Notes under the pieces: generated by a model
Seen by the model: the letters and a program-made list of their open reading frames with translations, nothing else
What the model was told of the DNA's origin: nothing
Database searches by the model: none
Shown here: positions 26,967-35,736 of the stretch, one piece after another
How the letters are laid out: every line of letters begins with the position of its first letter
How positions within the stretch are numbered: position 1 is the stretch's first letter
DNA from: Pelomonas sp. BJYL3
Lineage (GTDB): Bacteria > Pseudomonadota > Gammaproteobacteria > Burkholderiales > Burkholderiaceae_C
Length of the DNA stretch: 64,000 bases
Direction: 5' to 3'
Assembly: GCF_027257975.1 (NCBI RefSeq)
Contig: NZ_JANZKX010000009.1
Coordinates: 62,001-126,000, forward strand
Translations under genes and position numbers: made by a program

Positions 26967-27574
26967 GCCTGCGCCTCCACCGGGCGTTCGCCCGCCGGCA
27001 GCTCTTCCTGCTCGGCCCGCTGGGAGCCGCACCAGTGGGGATAGTTCAGCAGGTGCTGCAAGGCCTTGCGCACATGCTGGGCAATGGTCTCGTCGTCGGC
27101 CCGGTGGGCGCCGTGCAGCACCTGGGGTGGCAGCAGGCGCAGGCCGCACAGGCGCGCCGTCTGTTCGTAGGGCAGCAGGAAGTCCTGGAAGGCGTGGCGG
27201 TGGTGGCCCTGGGGGCTGTAGGCCGCCTCGGCGCCGCCCGTGGACAGCAGCAGCCACAGGTCCTTGCCCTGCAGCGCATGGCCGCCCGGCCCGTAGGCCC
27301 AGCCATAGCTGAAGACCTCGTCCAGCCACAGCTTCATCAGGGCCGGCATGCCGTACCAGTGGATGGGGTGCAGCCAGATGACGAGCCGGGCCTGCGCGAG
27401 CGCCTGCTGTTCGGCCTCGATGTCGATGGCGTAGTCGGGATAGAGGCGGTAGAGGTCCCGCAGTTCCAGCTTGCCTGGAGGGAAGGGCGTGCTGGCCAGC
27501 GCGTCCATCAGGCGGGCGCTGACACGGGAATGGGCGCGGTCCGGATGGGCGCAAAGACACAGGATTTCAGCCAT
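26963..27574 (-). CDS. NAD(P)H oxidoreductase, Kef ancillary subunit
   Basis: A 203-residue flavodoxin-fold quinone reductase of the KefF/KefG type. It has ILCLCAHPDRAHSRVSARL at the N-terminus, the flavin-site segment IWLHPIHWYGMPALMKLWLDEVFSYGWAYG, and GGAEAAYSPQGHHRHAFQDFLLPYEQTA. In E. coli such subunits bind the cytoplasmic face of KefC or KefB and are needed for full activity. The four-base overlap with the antiporter gene implies stoichiometric co-translation here. KefF and KefG are not distinguished by sequence alone. Confidence 0.9.
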   Translation of the reverse strand: MAEILCLCAHPDRAHSRVSARLMDALASTPFPPGKLELRDLYRLYPDYAIDIEAEQQALAQARLVIWLHPIHWYGMPALMKLWLDEVFSYGWAYGPGGHALQGKDLWLLLSTGGAEAAYSPQGHHRHAFQDFLLPYEQTARLCGLRLLPPQVLHGAHRADDETIAQHVRKALQHLLNYPHWCGSQRAEQEELPAGERPVEAQA

Positions 27575-27681
27575 GGCGAAGGGTAGCAGCGTCTGCTGGC
27601 CACGACTTCCGGCCTTGTCAGCATTGCCGTGGCCGGAAAGTCGCCGCTAACATCCCCAGCAGCGCCGTCAAGGGAGATGCC

Positions 27682-28311
27682 ATGCCCGTGATCCTGGTTG
27701 CCAACCCCAAGGGCGGGGCCGGCAAGAGCACCCTCGCCACCAACATCGCCGGCTTTCTTGCCTGGCAGGGCCATGCGGTGGCCCTGGGCGACGCCGACGT
27801 CCAGCAGTCCAGCCGGCAGTGGCTGGCCCAGCGGCCGACGCAGCTGCCGCCTATCCTTCCCCTGGACATCGATGACAGGCAGGTGGCCCGCGTGCCCAAG
27901 GGCGTCAGCCACGTGGTGCTGGACACGCCGGCGGGCCTGCACGGCAAGCGCCTGGAGCGGCTGCATGGGCTGGCCGACCGCATCCTCGTCCCTCTGCAGC
28001 CCAGCCTCTTCGACATGCAGGCCTGCCATGCCTTCGTGCTGCGCCTGAAGGAGCTGGCCGCCGAGCAGCGCCATCGGCCGCGGCTGGGGCTGCTGGGCAT
28101 GCGCGTGCGGCAGGGGACGCTGTCCCAGCAGCAGTTGCAGCAGTTCCGTCTCAGCCTTGGCGAGGGCCTGGACTGGCTGGGCGAGCTGCGCGACACCCAG
28201 CACTATGTGCAGCTGGCGGCCCGCGGTCTCAGCCTTTGGGACATTTCACCCGGTCAGGTGGAGAAGGATTTGCAGCAATGGCAAGCCCTGTGCGGGTGGC
28301 TCAAATCATGA
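27682..28311 (+). CDS. ParA/MinD-like ATPase (orphan)
   Basis: A 209-residue P-loop ATPase with the deviant Walker A motif KGGAGKS (residues 10-16), a DADVQQS switch region and a Walker B-like VVLDTPAG. It is shorter than chromosomal ParA (about 260) and has no N-terminal DNA-binding domain. There is no parB-like gene beside it, so plasmid or chromosome partition is not supported. Small ParA proteins can position chemotaxis arrays, pili or other cargo, and the next gene is a response regulator. AAGGGAG lies 5 bp before the ATG. The substrate to be positioned is unknown. Confidence 0.88.
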   Translation: MPVILVANPKGGAGKSTLATNIAGFLAWQGHAVALGDADVQQSSRQWLAQRPTQLPPILPLDIDDRQVARVPKGVSHVVLDTPAGLHGKRLERLHGLADRILVPLQPSLFDMQACHAFVLRLKELAAEQRHRPRLGLLGMRVRQGTLSQQQLQQFRLSLGEGLDWLGELRDTQHYVQLAARGLSLWDISPGQVEKDLQQWQALCGWLKS

Positions 28312-28459
28312 TCGTCATTCATATTGATGATACGAATGGCGAACCCAGTCTGCGAATCGCCCACCCGGAAGGGGTATGCCCTCGCCCAGGGCCCGCCACT
28401 ATGATTCGACGCCCCCGACACGCGGGGTGCGTTGATACAGAACTAGCGAGGAGACTGGC

Positions 28460-29200
28460 ATGAAGGTGCTGCTCATTGACGACCATCCCCTGATTCTTTC
28501 GGCCCTGCAGACGGTGATCTCGGGCCTGGACGATGGCGTGGAAATGGTCGGGGTGGAGACCGCCGCCGCCGCCCGCCAGCGCCTCAAGGACGAGGACGAT
28601 TTCGACCTGGTCCTGCTGGACCTGCAGCTGGGCGATGCCAGCGGCTTCGACGTGCTGGAGGAGTTCCGCTCCGTCTACCCGGCCCTGCCCGTGGTGGTGA
28701 TCTCGGCCTCGGACCGCGCCAGCGACGTCATCCGCTCCATCGACATGGGCGCCATGGGCTTCGTCCCCAAGCGCAGCAGCACCGAGGTGTTGTCCCAGGC
28801 CCTGCGCCTGGTGATGTCGGGCGGCATCTACGTGCCGCCGATGAGCCTGGGCACCGAGGCCCCCGCGCCGGCCGCTCCCGAGGTCAACAGCCAGGCGGCC
28901 CGCCTGCAGCAGATCTCCCAGCTGGCCACGGCCTCCGAGTACCAGATGCAGGCCGGGCTGGAGAACCTCTCCCTGACCCCGCGCCAGACCGATGTGCTGG
29001 CCCTGCTGCTGCAGGGAAAGCCCAACAAGATCATCGCCCGCGAGCTTGGTGTCTCGGTGGAGACGGTCAAGGACCATGTGGCCGCGGTGCTCAAGGCCCT
29101 GGGAGTCAACTCGCGCACCCAGGCCGTGCTGGCGGTCAGCCAGATGGTGCAGCGCACGCCGGAGCAGAGCTTCAGCACCTTCCGCCAGCCGGCGCACTGA
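28460..29200 (+). CDS. NarL/FixJ-type response regulator
   Basis: A 246-residue two-domain DNA-binding regulator. The receiver domain has LLIDDHPLIL, the phosphoacceptor in LVLLDLQLGDASG and the conserved Lys in GFVPKRSS. A long linker (about residues 130-170, rich in Pro, Ala and Gln) leads to a LuxR-type helix-turn-helix (LTPRQTDVLALLLQGKPNKIIARELGVSVETVKDHVAAVLKALGV, read in segments). GAGGAG lies 7 bp upstream of the ATG. No kinase is adjacent; the kinase gene on this strand nearest in type is far away. Targets are unknown. Confidence 0.93.
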   Translation: MKVLLIDDHPLILSALQTVISGLDDGVEMVGVETAAAARQRLKDEDDFDLVLLDLQLGDASGFDVLEEFRSVYPALPVVVISASDRASDVIRSIDMGAMGFVPKRSSTEVLSQALRLVMSGGIYVPPMSLGTEAPAPAAPEVNSQAARLQQISQLATASEYQMQAGLENLSLTPRQTDVLALLLQGKPNKIIARELGVSVETVKDHVAAVLKALGVNSRTQAVLAVSQMVQRTPEQSFSTFRQPAH

Positions 29201-29222
29201 ACGCCACCGCTGCACCATGAAG

Positions 29223-29246
29223 AAAGCCCGCCTCCTGGCGGGCTTT
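29223..29246. terminator. Bidirectional terminator between the NarL-type regulator and scpA
   Basis: AAAGCCCGCC and GGCGGGCTTT form a perfect 10-bp stem around TCCT in the 64-bp gap between two convergent genes. The A and T ends let it work on both strands, though the T-runs are short. Confidence 0.85.
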
Positions 29247-29264
29247 GTCATTCAGGGGGGAGGG

Positions 29265-30134
29265 TCAGCTCGGTTCGTAGGCCAGGCGCACGTAGATGGG
29301 GGCGAAGGCCTCGGCCTGGGTGATCTCCAGCAGGCGTTCGCGGGCCAGCTCCAGCATGGCGATGAAGGTCACCACCAGGACCTGGGGACCGCGGCTGGTG
29401 TCGAAGAGGTGCTCGAATTCGACGAAGCGCTGGCCCTGCAGGCGGCGCAGCACCATGCTCATGTGCTCGCGCACCGAGAGCTCCTCGCGGCTGATCTTGT
29501 GGTGCTGCTTCAGCTGCGCCTTCTTGAGCAGGCCCAGCCAGGCCTCGCGCAGGTCGACCAGCTCCACGTCCGGGAAGCGCGGCGTCAGGGACTGCTCGAT
29601 GTGGACCTGGGCGCGCAGGAAGTCGCGGCCGATCACGGGCAGGGCGTCCAGCCGTGCGGCAGCCAGCTTCATCTGCTCGTACTCCAGCAGGCGCCGCACC
29701 AGCTCGGCCCGCGGATCCTCGGGCTCGCCGCCGTCGTCCGTCTTCTTGGGCGGCAGCAGCATGCGGGACTTGATCTCGATGAGCATGGCCGCCATCAGCA
29801 GGTACTCGCTGGCCAGCTCCAGGTTCTGCTTGCGGATCTGGTCGACGTAGCTGAGGTACTGCCGGGTGACATCCGCCAACGGGATGTCCAGGATGTTGAA
29901 GTTCTGGCGCCGGATCAGGTACAGCAGCAGGTCCAGCGGCCCTTCAAAGGCCTCCAGGAAGACCTCCAGCGCATCGGGCGGGATGTAGAGGTCCTGGGGC
30001 AGGGCGAAGAGCGGCTCGCCGTACAGGCGGGCCACGGCCACGCCGTCCACGGTCTGCAGCACGGGGCTGGGCTCGGCCTCCGTGAGCGGCTCGGGCAGCT
30101 CGACGGGATCGGGCGGGGTGCTGGGGCCGCTCAA
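29265..30134 (-). CDS. scpA: Segregation and condensation protein A
   Basis: ScpA is the kleisin that links the SMC ATPase heads with ScpB in chromosome condensation. The 289-residue protein has the hallmark N-terminal FEGPLDLLLYLIRRQNFNILDIPLADVTRQYLSYVD and the C-terminal winged-helix kleisin segment (VVTFIAMLELARERLLEITQAEAFAPIYVRLA). The first roughly 45 residues are a proline/glutamate-rich extension. scpB is not in the window. A DUF3460 gene precedes it by 41 bp on the same strand, an arrangement I recall from other Burkholderiales. Confidence 0.95.
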   Translation of the reverse strand: MSGPSTPPDPVELPEPLTEAEPSPVLQTVDGVAVARLYGEPLFALPQDLYIPPDALEVFLEAFEGPLDLLLYLIRRQNFNILDIPLADVTRQYLSYVDQIRKQNLELASEYLLMAAMLIEIKSRMLLPPKKTDDGGEPEDPRAELVRRLLEYEQMKLAAARLDALPVIGRDFLRAQVHIEQSLTPRFPDVELVDLREAWLGLLKKAQLKQHHKISREELSVREHMSMVLRRLQGQRFVEFEHLFDTSRGPQVLVVTFIAMLELARERLLEITQAEAFAPIYVRLAYEPS

Positions 30135-30175
30135 GAGAAGGCTCGCCGGTCAGCGCAGGTGAACGGCGGCGCGCT

Positions 30176-30379
30176 TCAGTGGGACTTGGTCTGGTAGACG
30201 TAGGCCTGCTGGGCCACGCGGGCAGCGCGGTAGTCGGCCTGGGCGGCGCGGTCCACGGGCTTGTCCCACAGCAGGGCGCGGCCGTCGCGCTGTTCCTGTT
30301 CCAGCGTCGGCTTCTTGGCCTTCAGCTCGTCGATGAACTGGGTGACTTCGGACTTGTAGGGCTTCCAGAACAAAGGCAT
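30176..30379 (-). CDS. DUF3460 family small protein
   Basis: A 67-residue protein (MPLFWKPYKSEVTQFIDELK at the start, RALLWDKPVDRAAQADYRAA and AYVYQTKSH later) that matches DUF3460, a short family restricted mainly to Betaproteobacteria and usually found next to scpA or panC. No function is known. It is hydrophilic with no signal or membrane segment. Its 41-bp spacing to scpA suggests one transcript. Confidence 0.85.
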   Translation of the reverse strand: MPLFWKPYKSEVTQFIDELKAKKPTLEQEQRDGRALLWDKPVDRAAQADYRAARVAQQAYVYQTKSH

Positions 30380-30445
30380 GGCGCTTGGGCAATGAAGGTT
30401 GATGCAGGGCAGCCGGTGCGGGCGCCCTGGCGGGAAACCGGCATT

Positions 30446-32155
30446 TTAGCTGCCCCGGGGCGGCGCAGGCGTGGCCTGCGGCACGGCTTCGAAGAAAGTC
30501 GCCTGCAGTGTGGCCAGGTCCGGCAACAGTCCCTGCTCGCCCAGCAGCGCTCCCAGGCCTCCGCGCTCGACCAGGGAGGCCGGCTGCGCATTGAGGCCCA
30601 GCAGCACCAGTCGCCGGCCCTGGCGCTCCAGGCTCTGGTGCAGCTGGACCAGAGCATCCAGGCCGGTGCTGTCCATGGAGACCAGCAGGTGCATGTCCAG
30701 GGCCAGCACGCGGGCGTCGGGCGGCAGGCGCTCGGCCAGGGCCTCGACCTTGGCCACCGCGCCGAAGAACAGCGAGCCATAGACCCGCAGCAGATGCACA
30801 CCCGGCGGCAGCGCCGTACCGGGTGGCGCCTCCGAGACGCTGAACAGCTCGCTCATGCGATAGATGAAGAAGCCGCAGGCCAGCATCAGGCCGGCCTCCA
30901 CCGCCACCGTGAGGTCGAAGATCACCGTCAGCAAAAAGGTGCCCAGCAGGGTGGCGCGGTAGGGCAGCTTGAAATGGCGCAGGCGAGCGAACTCATGCCA
31001 CTCGCCCATGTTCCAGGCCACGACCAGCAGCAGGCCGGCCAGTGCTGCCAGCGGCACCTGCGCGGCCAGCGGCGCCGCGACCAGCACCACGACCAGCAGG
31101 CTCAATGCATGCACCATGCCCGCGACGGGGCTGCTGGCCCCCGCCTTCACATTGGTGACGGTGCGGGCAATGGTGCCTGTGGCCGGGATGCCGCCGAACA
31201 GGGGGGCGACCATATTGGCGATGCCCTGGGCCATCAGCTCCTGGTTGGGGTCGTGGCGGCGCTCGCCGCTGAGCCGGTCGGCCACGCGGGCGCAGAGCAG
31301 GGACTCGATCGAGCCCAGCAGCGCGATGGTCAGCGCGGGGATCAGCAGCTGCTTGGCCTCCTCGAAGCTGAGGCCGGGCCACTCCGGCCGGGGCAGGGCC
31401 TGTGGAATGTCGCCGAAGCGGCTGCCGATGGTGTCCAGGGGCAGCTGCAGCAGGCTCGTCGCCAGCGTTGCGAGCACCAGCGCCACCAGGGTGCCGGGCA
31501 CATGGGCGGCCAGGCGATGCAGGCGCTCGCGGGGGCTGCGTGCATGCGACGCCATCGTGTAGCTCTTGGGCCAGATCAACACCAGCAGGCTGCAGCTCGC
31601 GCCCACCAGCGGTGCGTAGGGGTTGAGGCTGGACCGATGGGTCCACAGGGCCTGCAGCTGGGCAAAGAAGTCGGCCGGCATGCGCGGGATCTGCAGGCCC
31701 AGGAAGTCCTTCAGCTGCGAGAGGGCCACCAGCACCGCGATGCCGTTGGTGAAGCCGATCACGATGGACACGGGGATGTAGCGCACCAGCACTCCCAGGC
31801 GCAGCGCGCCCAGCACTAGCATCATCAGGCCACCCAGCATGGTGGCGATCAGCAGGTTGTGCAGCCCGTAGCGCTGCACGATGCCGTAGACGATGACGAT
31901 GAAGGCGCCGGCCGGCCCGCCGATCTGCACGCTGGAGCCGCCCAGCAGCGAGATCAGGAAGCCCGCGACGATGGCCGTGACCAGCCCCTGTTCCGGTTTG
32001 ACGCCCGAGGCGATGGCGAAGGCCAGGGCCAGCGGCAGGGCGACGATGCCCACGGTCAGCCCGGCGCCGACGTCGCGGACCAGGCGCTGGCGCTCATAGC
32101 CGCGCAGGCTCTCCAGCAGGCGCGGGCGAAAGGGATGCAGACGAGGCAGGGACAT
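30446..32155 (-). CDS. SulP family anion transporter with STAS domain
   Basis: A 569-residue inner-membrane transporter of the SulP (SLC26) family, whose members carry sulfate, bicarbonate or other anions. Residues about 25-430 contain the membrane core, including the conserved VGIVALPLALAFAIASGVKPEQGLVTAIVAGF (read in parts) and the QIGGPAGAFIVIVYGI loop. The C-terminal STAS domain has ALDMHLLVSMDSTGLDAL and LVLLGLNAQP. No carbonic-anhydrase or sulfur-assimilation gene is beside it, so substrate is undetermined. Complete, normal length. Confidence 0.92.
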   Translation of the reverse strand: MSLPRLHPFRPRLLESLRGYERQRLVRDVGAGLTVGIVALPLALAFAIASGVKPEQGLVTAIVAGFLISLLGGSSVQIGGPAGAFIVIVYGIVQRYGLHNLLIATMLGGLMMLVLGALRLGVLVRYIPVSIVIGFTNGIAVLVALSQLKDFLGLQIPRMPADFFAQLQALWTHRSSLNPYAPLVGASCSLLVLIWPKSYTMASHARSPRERLHRLAAHVPGTLVALVLATLATSLLQLPLDTIGSRFGDIPQALPRPEWPGLSFEEAKQLLIPALTIALLGSIESLLCARVADRLSGERRHDPNQELMAQGIANMVAPLFGGIPATGTIARTVTNVKAGASSPVAGMVHALSLLVVVLVAAPLAAQVPLAALAGLLLVVAWNMGEWHEFARLRHFKLPYRATLLGTFLLTVIFDLTVAVEAGLMLACGFFIYRMSELFSVSEAPPGTALPPGVHLLRVYGSLFFGAVAKVEALAERLPPDARVLALDMHLLVSMDSTGLDALVQLHQSLERQGRRLVLLGLNAQPASLVERGGLGALLGEQGLLPDLATLQATFFEAVPQATPAPPRGS

Positions 32156-32321
32156 GAACGCTCCGGTGGTGGCGGGAGGGGGGCTTGTTCATGGCCAGAG
32201 GCGGCCCGCAGTGATGCAGCCGCGCGATGAAGCGCCGGCGCCGGCTCGGCGCGGCCAATCGCAGCAGGCGGATGCGTTGGGGGTCCACGCCCCGATTGTG
32301 GGGCCGCCTTGCGCGGCCAGC

Positions 32322-32347
32322 AAAAAGGGCTGCCGAAGCAGCCCCTT
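32322..32347 (-). terminator. Intrinsic terminator of metG
   Basis: On the minus strand GGGCTGC, a TTCG tetraloop and GCAGCCC are followed by TTTTTG. The element lies 20 bp past the metG stop codon. The UUCG loop and U-run make this a strong rho-independent terminator. Confidence 0.92.
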
Positions 32348-32366
32348 GGCGGCGAAGCCCGCGGGC

Positions 32367-34412
32367 TCAGCGCACCCGCATGCCCGGTTGTGCGCCGGGG
32401 AAGGGCTCCAGCACGAAGATGCCGGGATTCGCCTTCTCATCGGCATGGCTGGCGGCCAGCACCATGCCCTCGCTCACGCCGAACTTCATCTTGCGCGGGG
32501 CCAGGTTGGCCACCATGACGGTCAGCTTGCCTTCGAGGTCCTCGGGCTTGTAGGCACTGCGGATGCCGCTGAAGACATTGCGCAGGCGGCCTTCGCCGGC
32601 GTCCAGGGTCAGGCGCAGCAGCTTGTCCGAGCCCTCGACCAGCTCCGCCTTGACGATCTTCGCGATGCGCAGATCGACCTTGCTGAAGTCGTCGATCTTG
32701 ATCTCGGGGGCCAGGTCTTCACCGCCGGGCACGACCTTCGGTGCCGCAGGGGGCTCGAACAGGGCCTCCAGCAGCTTGGGGTCGACGCGCTGCATCAGGT
32801 GCTCGTAGTTGCCGATCTGGTGGGCGCCCAGAGCGCGCTGGGCGTCGGCAAACTGCATGGGCTCGACCTTCAGGAAGGTCTCGACCTTGGCCACCAGGGC
32901 CGGCAGCACCGGCTTCAGGTAGACCGACAGCAGGCGGAAGGCCTCGATGCAGACGCTGCAGACGTCCTGCAGCACCTGGTCCTGGCCCTCCTGCTTGGCC
33001 AGCTCCCAGGGCTTGTTCTGGTCCACGTACTCGTTGACGCGATCGGCCAGCAGCATGATCTCGCGCAGGGCCTTGCCGAACTCGCGGGTCTCGTAGAGCT
33101 CGGCGATGGTGCCGGCATGCGCGCGCAGGCCGTCCAGCAGGGCGCGGCCCTCCACGCCCACATCGGCCGAGAGGCGGCCGTCAAAGCGCTTGGACAGGAA
33201 GCCGGCCGCGCGCGACGCGATGTTGATGTACTTGCCGACGAGGTCGGAGTTGACGCGGGCGACGAAGTCCTCGGGATTGAAGTCCAGATCCTCCACCTTG
33301 CTGTTGAGCTTGGCGGCCAGGTAGTAGCGCAGCCACTCGGCGTTCAGCCCCAAGCTCAGGTACTTGAGCGGATCCAGGCCGGTGCCGCGGCTCTTGCTCA
33401 TCTTCTCGCCGCCGTTGACGGTCAGGAAGCCGTGCACGTGCACGTGGTTGGGCGTCTTGCGGCCGCTGAAGTGCAGCATCGCCGGCCAGAACAGGGTGTG
33501 GAAATAGGTGATGTCCTTGCCGATGAAGTGGATCTGCTCCACCGCCTCGTCGGCCATGAAGGCGTCGAAGTCGCGGCCCAGCTTGCCGAAGTAGTTCTTC
33601 AGCGAGGCCAGGTAGCCGATGGGGGCGTCCAGCCAGACGTAGAAGTACTTGCCCGGCGCATCGGGGATCTCTATGCCGAAGTAGGGCGCGTCGCGGCTGA
33701 TGTCCCAGTCACCCAGGCCGCCGTTGCCGTTCTCGTCCTTGGCGAACCACTCGCGGATCTTGTTGAGCACCTCGGTCTGCAGGCGGCCGGGGGTCTGCGT
33801 CCACTGCTCGAGGAACTCCACGCAGCGCGGGTCCGAGAGCTTGAAGAAGTAGTGGTCCGAACTCTTCATCACCGGCGTGGCGCCGGTCAGCACGGAGAAG
33901 GGATTCTTCAGCTCGGTGGGCGTATAGACGGCGCCGCAGACCTCGCAGGAATCGCCGTACTGGTCCTTGGCGCCGCACTTGGGGCACTCGCCCTTGATGA
34001 AGCGGTCCGGCAGGAACATGGCCTTCTGCGGGTCGAAGAACTGCTCGATGGTCTTCACCGCGATCAGGTCCTTGGCACGCAGGGCCTTGTAGATGGACTG
34101 GGAGAGCTCGTGGTTCTCGGCACCGTCGGTCGAGTGCCAGTTGTCGAAGCTGATGTGGAAGCCGTCCAGGTACTGCTTGCGGCCTGCGGCGATGCCGGCC
34201 ACGAAGTCCTGCGGCGTCTTGCCGGCCTTCTCGGCGGCGATCATGATCGGCGCGCCATGGGCATCGTCGGCACAGACGAAATGCACCTCCTGGCCCATCA
34301 TGCGCTGGAAGCGGACCCAGATGTCGGCCTGGGTGTACTCCATGATGTGGCCAATGTGGAAGTTCGCATTGGCGTAGGGCAGGGCAGTGGTGACGAAGAG
34401 CTTGCGAGTCAT
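32367..34412 (-). CDS. metG: Methionyl-tRNA synthetase
   Basis: Charges tRNA-Met and initiator tRNA with methionine. The 681-residue class I synthetase has the HIGH motif ([15 protein letters not shown]), the zinc knuckle [19 protein letters not shown], the KMSKS motif ([12 protein letters not shown]) and a C-terminal tRNA-binding domain ([31 protein letters not shown]) that dimerises the enzyme. The ATG at 34412 starts the conserved [22 protein letters not shown]; the upstream extension is rejected. It is followed by a strong terminator. Confidence 0.98.
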   Translation of the reverse strand: MTRKLFVTTALPYANANFHIGHIMEYTQADIWVRFQRMMGQEVHFVCADDAHGAPIMIAAEKAGKTPQDFVAGIAAGRKQYLDGFHISFDNWHSTDGAENHELSQSIYKALRAKDLIAVKTIEQFFDPQKAMFLPDRFIKGECPKCGAKDQYGDSCEVCGAVYTPTELKNPFSVLTGATPVMKSSDHYFFKLSDPRCVEFLEQWTQTPGRLQTEVLNKIREWFAKDENGNGGLGDWDISRDAPYFGIEIPDAPGKYFYVWLDAPIGYLASLKNYFGKLGRDFDAFMADEAVEQIHFIGKDITYFHTLFWPAMLHFSGRKTPNHVHVHGFLTVNGGEKMSKSRGTGLDPLKYLSLGLNAEWLRYYLAAKLNSKVEDLDFNPEDFVARVNSDLVGKYINIASRAAGFLSKRFDGRLSADVGVEGRALLDGLRAHAGTIAELYETREFGKALREIMLLADRVNEYVDQNKPWELAKQEGQDQVLQDVCSVCIEAFRLLSVYLKPVLPALVAKVETFLKVEPMQFADAQRALGAHQIGNYEHLMQRVDPKLLEALFEPPAAPKVVPGGEDLAPEIKIDDFSKVDLRIAKIVKAELVEGSDKLLRLTLDAGEGRLRNVFSGIRSAYKPEDLEGKLTVMVANLAPRKMKFGVSEGMVLAASHADEKANPGIFVLEPFPGAQPGMRVR

Positions 34413-34497
34413 GGCGTGCAGGGTAGCTGCGCGGCGCAAAGGGGCCACGCAAGAGGCGGGATTTTAGGGCCTCGGCGCCGGATTGCCGGCGCCTGGC

Positions 34498-34683
34498 TCA
34501 GGCCTCCTGGGACGGGGCCTGGCCGGCCTCGGGACTGGCCGGGCCGGCGTCGTCGCCGTGCGAGGTCTCGTCGCCGCGGCCCTGGGCCTTGCGGGCCTTC
34601 TTTTCAGCGGCTTTTTCTTCGGCCTTGCGCTTCTTGGCCAACTCGCGCTGGCGTTTTTCGTAGGAGTAATTTGGAGTTGCCAA
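34498..34683 (-). CDS. Small basic coiled protein, TTG start
   Basis: A 61-residue protein reading ATPNYSYEKRQRELAKKRKAEEKAAEKKARK after its first codon, then an acidic, glycine/proline-rich tail. The N-terminal half is a single charged helix, strongly basic, of the kind that could bind nucleic acid. I recall similar short proteins next to metG or apbC in Burkholderiales, without a known role. TTG 34683 is chosen because AAGGA lies 7 bp upstream and the conserved-looking sequence begins there. It lies 85 bp upstream of metG on the same strand and borders the DnaA-box region. Confidence 0.65.
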   Translation of the reverse strand: MATPNYSYEKRQRELAKKRKAEEKAAEKKARKAQGRGDETSHGDDAGPASPEAGQAPSQEA

Positions 34684-34790
34684 GGTCCGGTCCTTCGGTC
34701 GCGACGGCAAGTCACCGTCAGACTCGACTGTAGCGCCTCGCCGCCCGACAGGGCCATGAGGGCCTCCGGGCCATGTGCCAAGCCGCTTCA

Positions 34791-34806
34791 GCTTGCGCGC
34801 GCAAGC
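34791..34806. repeat. 16-bp perfect palindrome beside the DnaA-box region
   Basis: GCTTGCGCGCGCAAGC is self-complementary. It lies 35 bp from the first exact DnaA box and is followed by a further partial GCTTGCC copy. Confidence 0.6.
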
Positions 34807-34840
34807 GCTTGCCAGCACAGGGAAAAATGAGGTCCAGGCT

Positions 34841-34849
34841 TGTGGATAA
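34841..34849 (-). other. DnaA box 1 (exact)
   Basis: TGTGGATAA on the plus strand is the complement of the strong DnaA box TTATCCACA. It is extended by GTTTGTGGG. It is the first of three exact boxes. Confidence 0.75.
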
Positions 34850-35016
34850 GTTTGTGGGAAAAAGGCGGGAAAAGAAGCCCTGAATGCCATTGACCAAGCC
34901 GCCGTCCGGCCTGCATTTGCCCGGGATGTCAAAAAAATCCATATGGATCAATGGCTTGCGAAGGCTCTGGAGTGGCCGCTGCGGCGCGCTCGCGCAGAAG
35001 GCCAGATGCCCGCCAT

Positions 35017-35025
35017 TGGGGATAA
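35017..35025 (-). other. DnaA-like box (one mismatch)
   Basis: TGGGGATAA is the complement of TTATCCCCA, one base from the DnaA consensus. It lies 176 bp from box 1, and the same variant recurs at 35409. Confidence 0.45.
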
Positions 35026-35208
35026 GCCCGACGGCGCTTCGAGCGCTGTGTCAATTGGCGGCAGCCATGGCGCCGAACGGCGGGGCTCTTTGAGCCCCTG
35101 CGCCGGAGGGGCTGGTCACAGAACTTGGCGCATTGAGCTCAAGTATCTTGGAGGGATGGTGTCCAAGTCATTGATTAAACAGGACTAATGAAAGCTGTCC
35201 ACCGATGC

Positions 35209-35217
35209 TGTGGATAA
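35209..35217 (-). other. DnaA box 2 (exact)
   Basis: TGTGGATAA followed by GTTTGTGGA, almost identical to box 1 and 368 bp from it in the same orientation. Confidence 0.75.
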
Positions 35218-35408
35218 GTTTGTGGAGAAGCTGGGTCCCCGAGCCCTAAATGCTTGATTCATCGACGGCGGAGCTGGGTTGCCTCAAATTTTTGCACTTC
35301 GATGACGGTCATATGAATCAATGACTTGCACGCGCTTTGGGCCAGGCGCGGCCTCTGCCCTGCCAATGGCGGTGTCTTGTTTCTTTCTGGAACGCCGCCC
35401 TGGGACAG

Positions 35409-35417
35409 TGGGGATAA
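35409..35417 (-). other. DnaA-like box (one mismatch)
   Basis: A second TGGGGATAA followed by G, in the same relative place within the second repeat unit as the copy at 35017 in the first. Confidence 0.45.
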
Positions 35418-35563
35418 GTCAAGCCCGCCGCAGCCTGGGTGTGCGCAGATCAAGGCCGGGCGTGTGCTCCAAATGGGGGACATACAGGACGCAGGCAGGC
35501 CGCCCGGTGGCCTAGCGGGCCGCCGCTGATGGCGCCATGGACTGGGCAGACATCCCCAGCGGC

Positions 35564-35572
35564 TGTGGATAA
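35564..35572 (-). other. DnaA box 3 (exact)
   Basis: TGTGGATAA followed by ATTTGTGAG, 355 bp from box 2 and about 180 bp upstream of minC. Confidence 0.72.
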
Positions 35573-35730
35573 ATTTGTGAGTCCGCTGGAGAAAGCCGCG
35601 CTAAGTCCTTGATGTCATTGCAGATGTCTTGCGCTGCTCAAGATTTGAGCAGGTTCGGCATGGCGCCAGCGGCTGGTGCTCGCGCCCTGGCATGCGGGGG
35701 AACGCCGAGGGGCGGACCTGAACTGGCGGC

Positions 35731-35736
35731 TAAAAT
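35731..35736 (+). promoter_or_regulatory. Candidate -10 element of minC
   Basis: TAAAAT followed by CGC lies 18 bp before the minC ATG. The same GCTAAAATCGC context appears upstream of yebC. No good -35 is visible, and the implied leader would be about 10 nt. Confidence 0.35.

Larger units (their letters stand above)
34841..35600. repeat. Degenerate tandem repeat, unit about 355-370 bp
   Basis: Besides the DnaA boxes, other blocks recur at the same spacing. CATATGGATCAATGG at 34940 matches CATATGAATCAATGA at 35310, 370 bp apart, each followed by CTTGC within a few bases. GGGGATAAG recurs as well. Between these blocks the units have diverged almost completely, which suggests old duplication with selection on the short blocks. 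Confidence 0.6.

Noticed and set aside
34943-35529. Short open frames in the DnaA-box region
   Set aside because: They are 64-81 codons, overlap each other, lack ribosome sites and show no conserved-looking sequence. The region is better read as non-coding.
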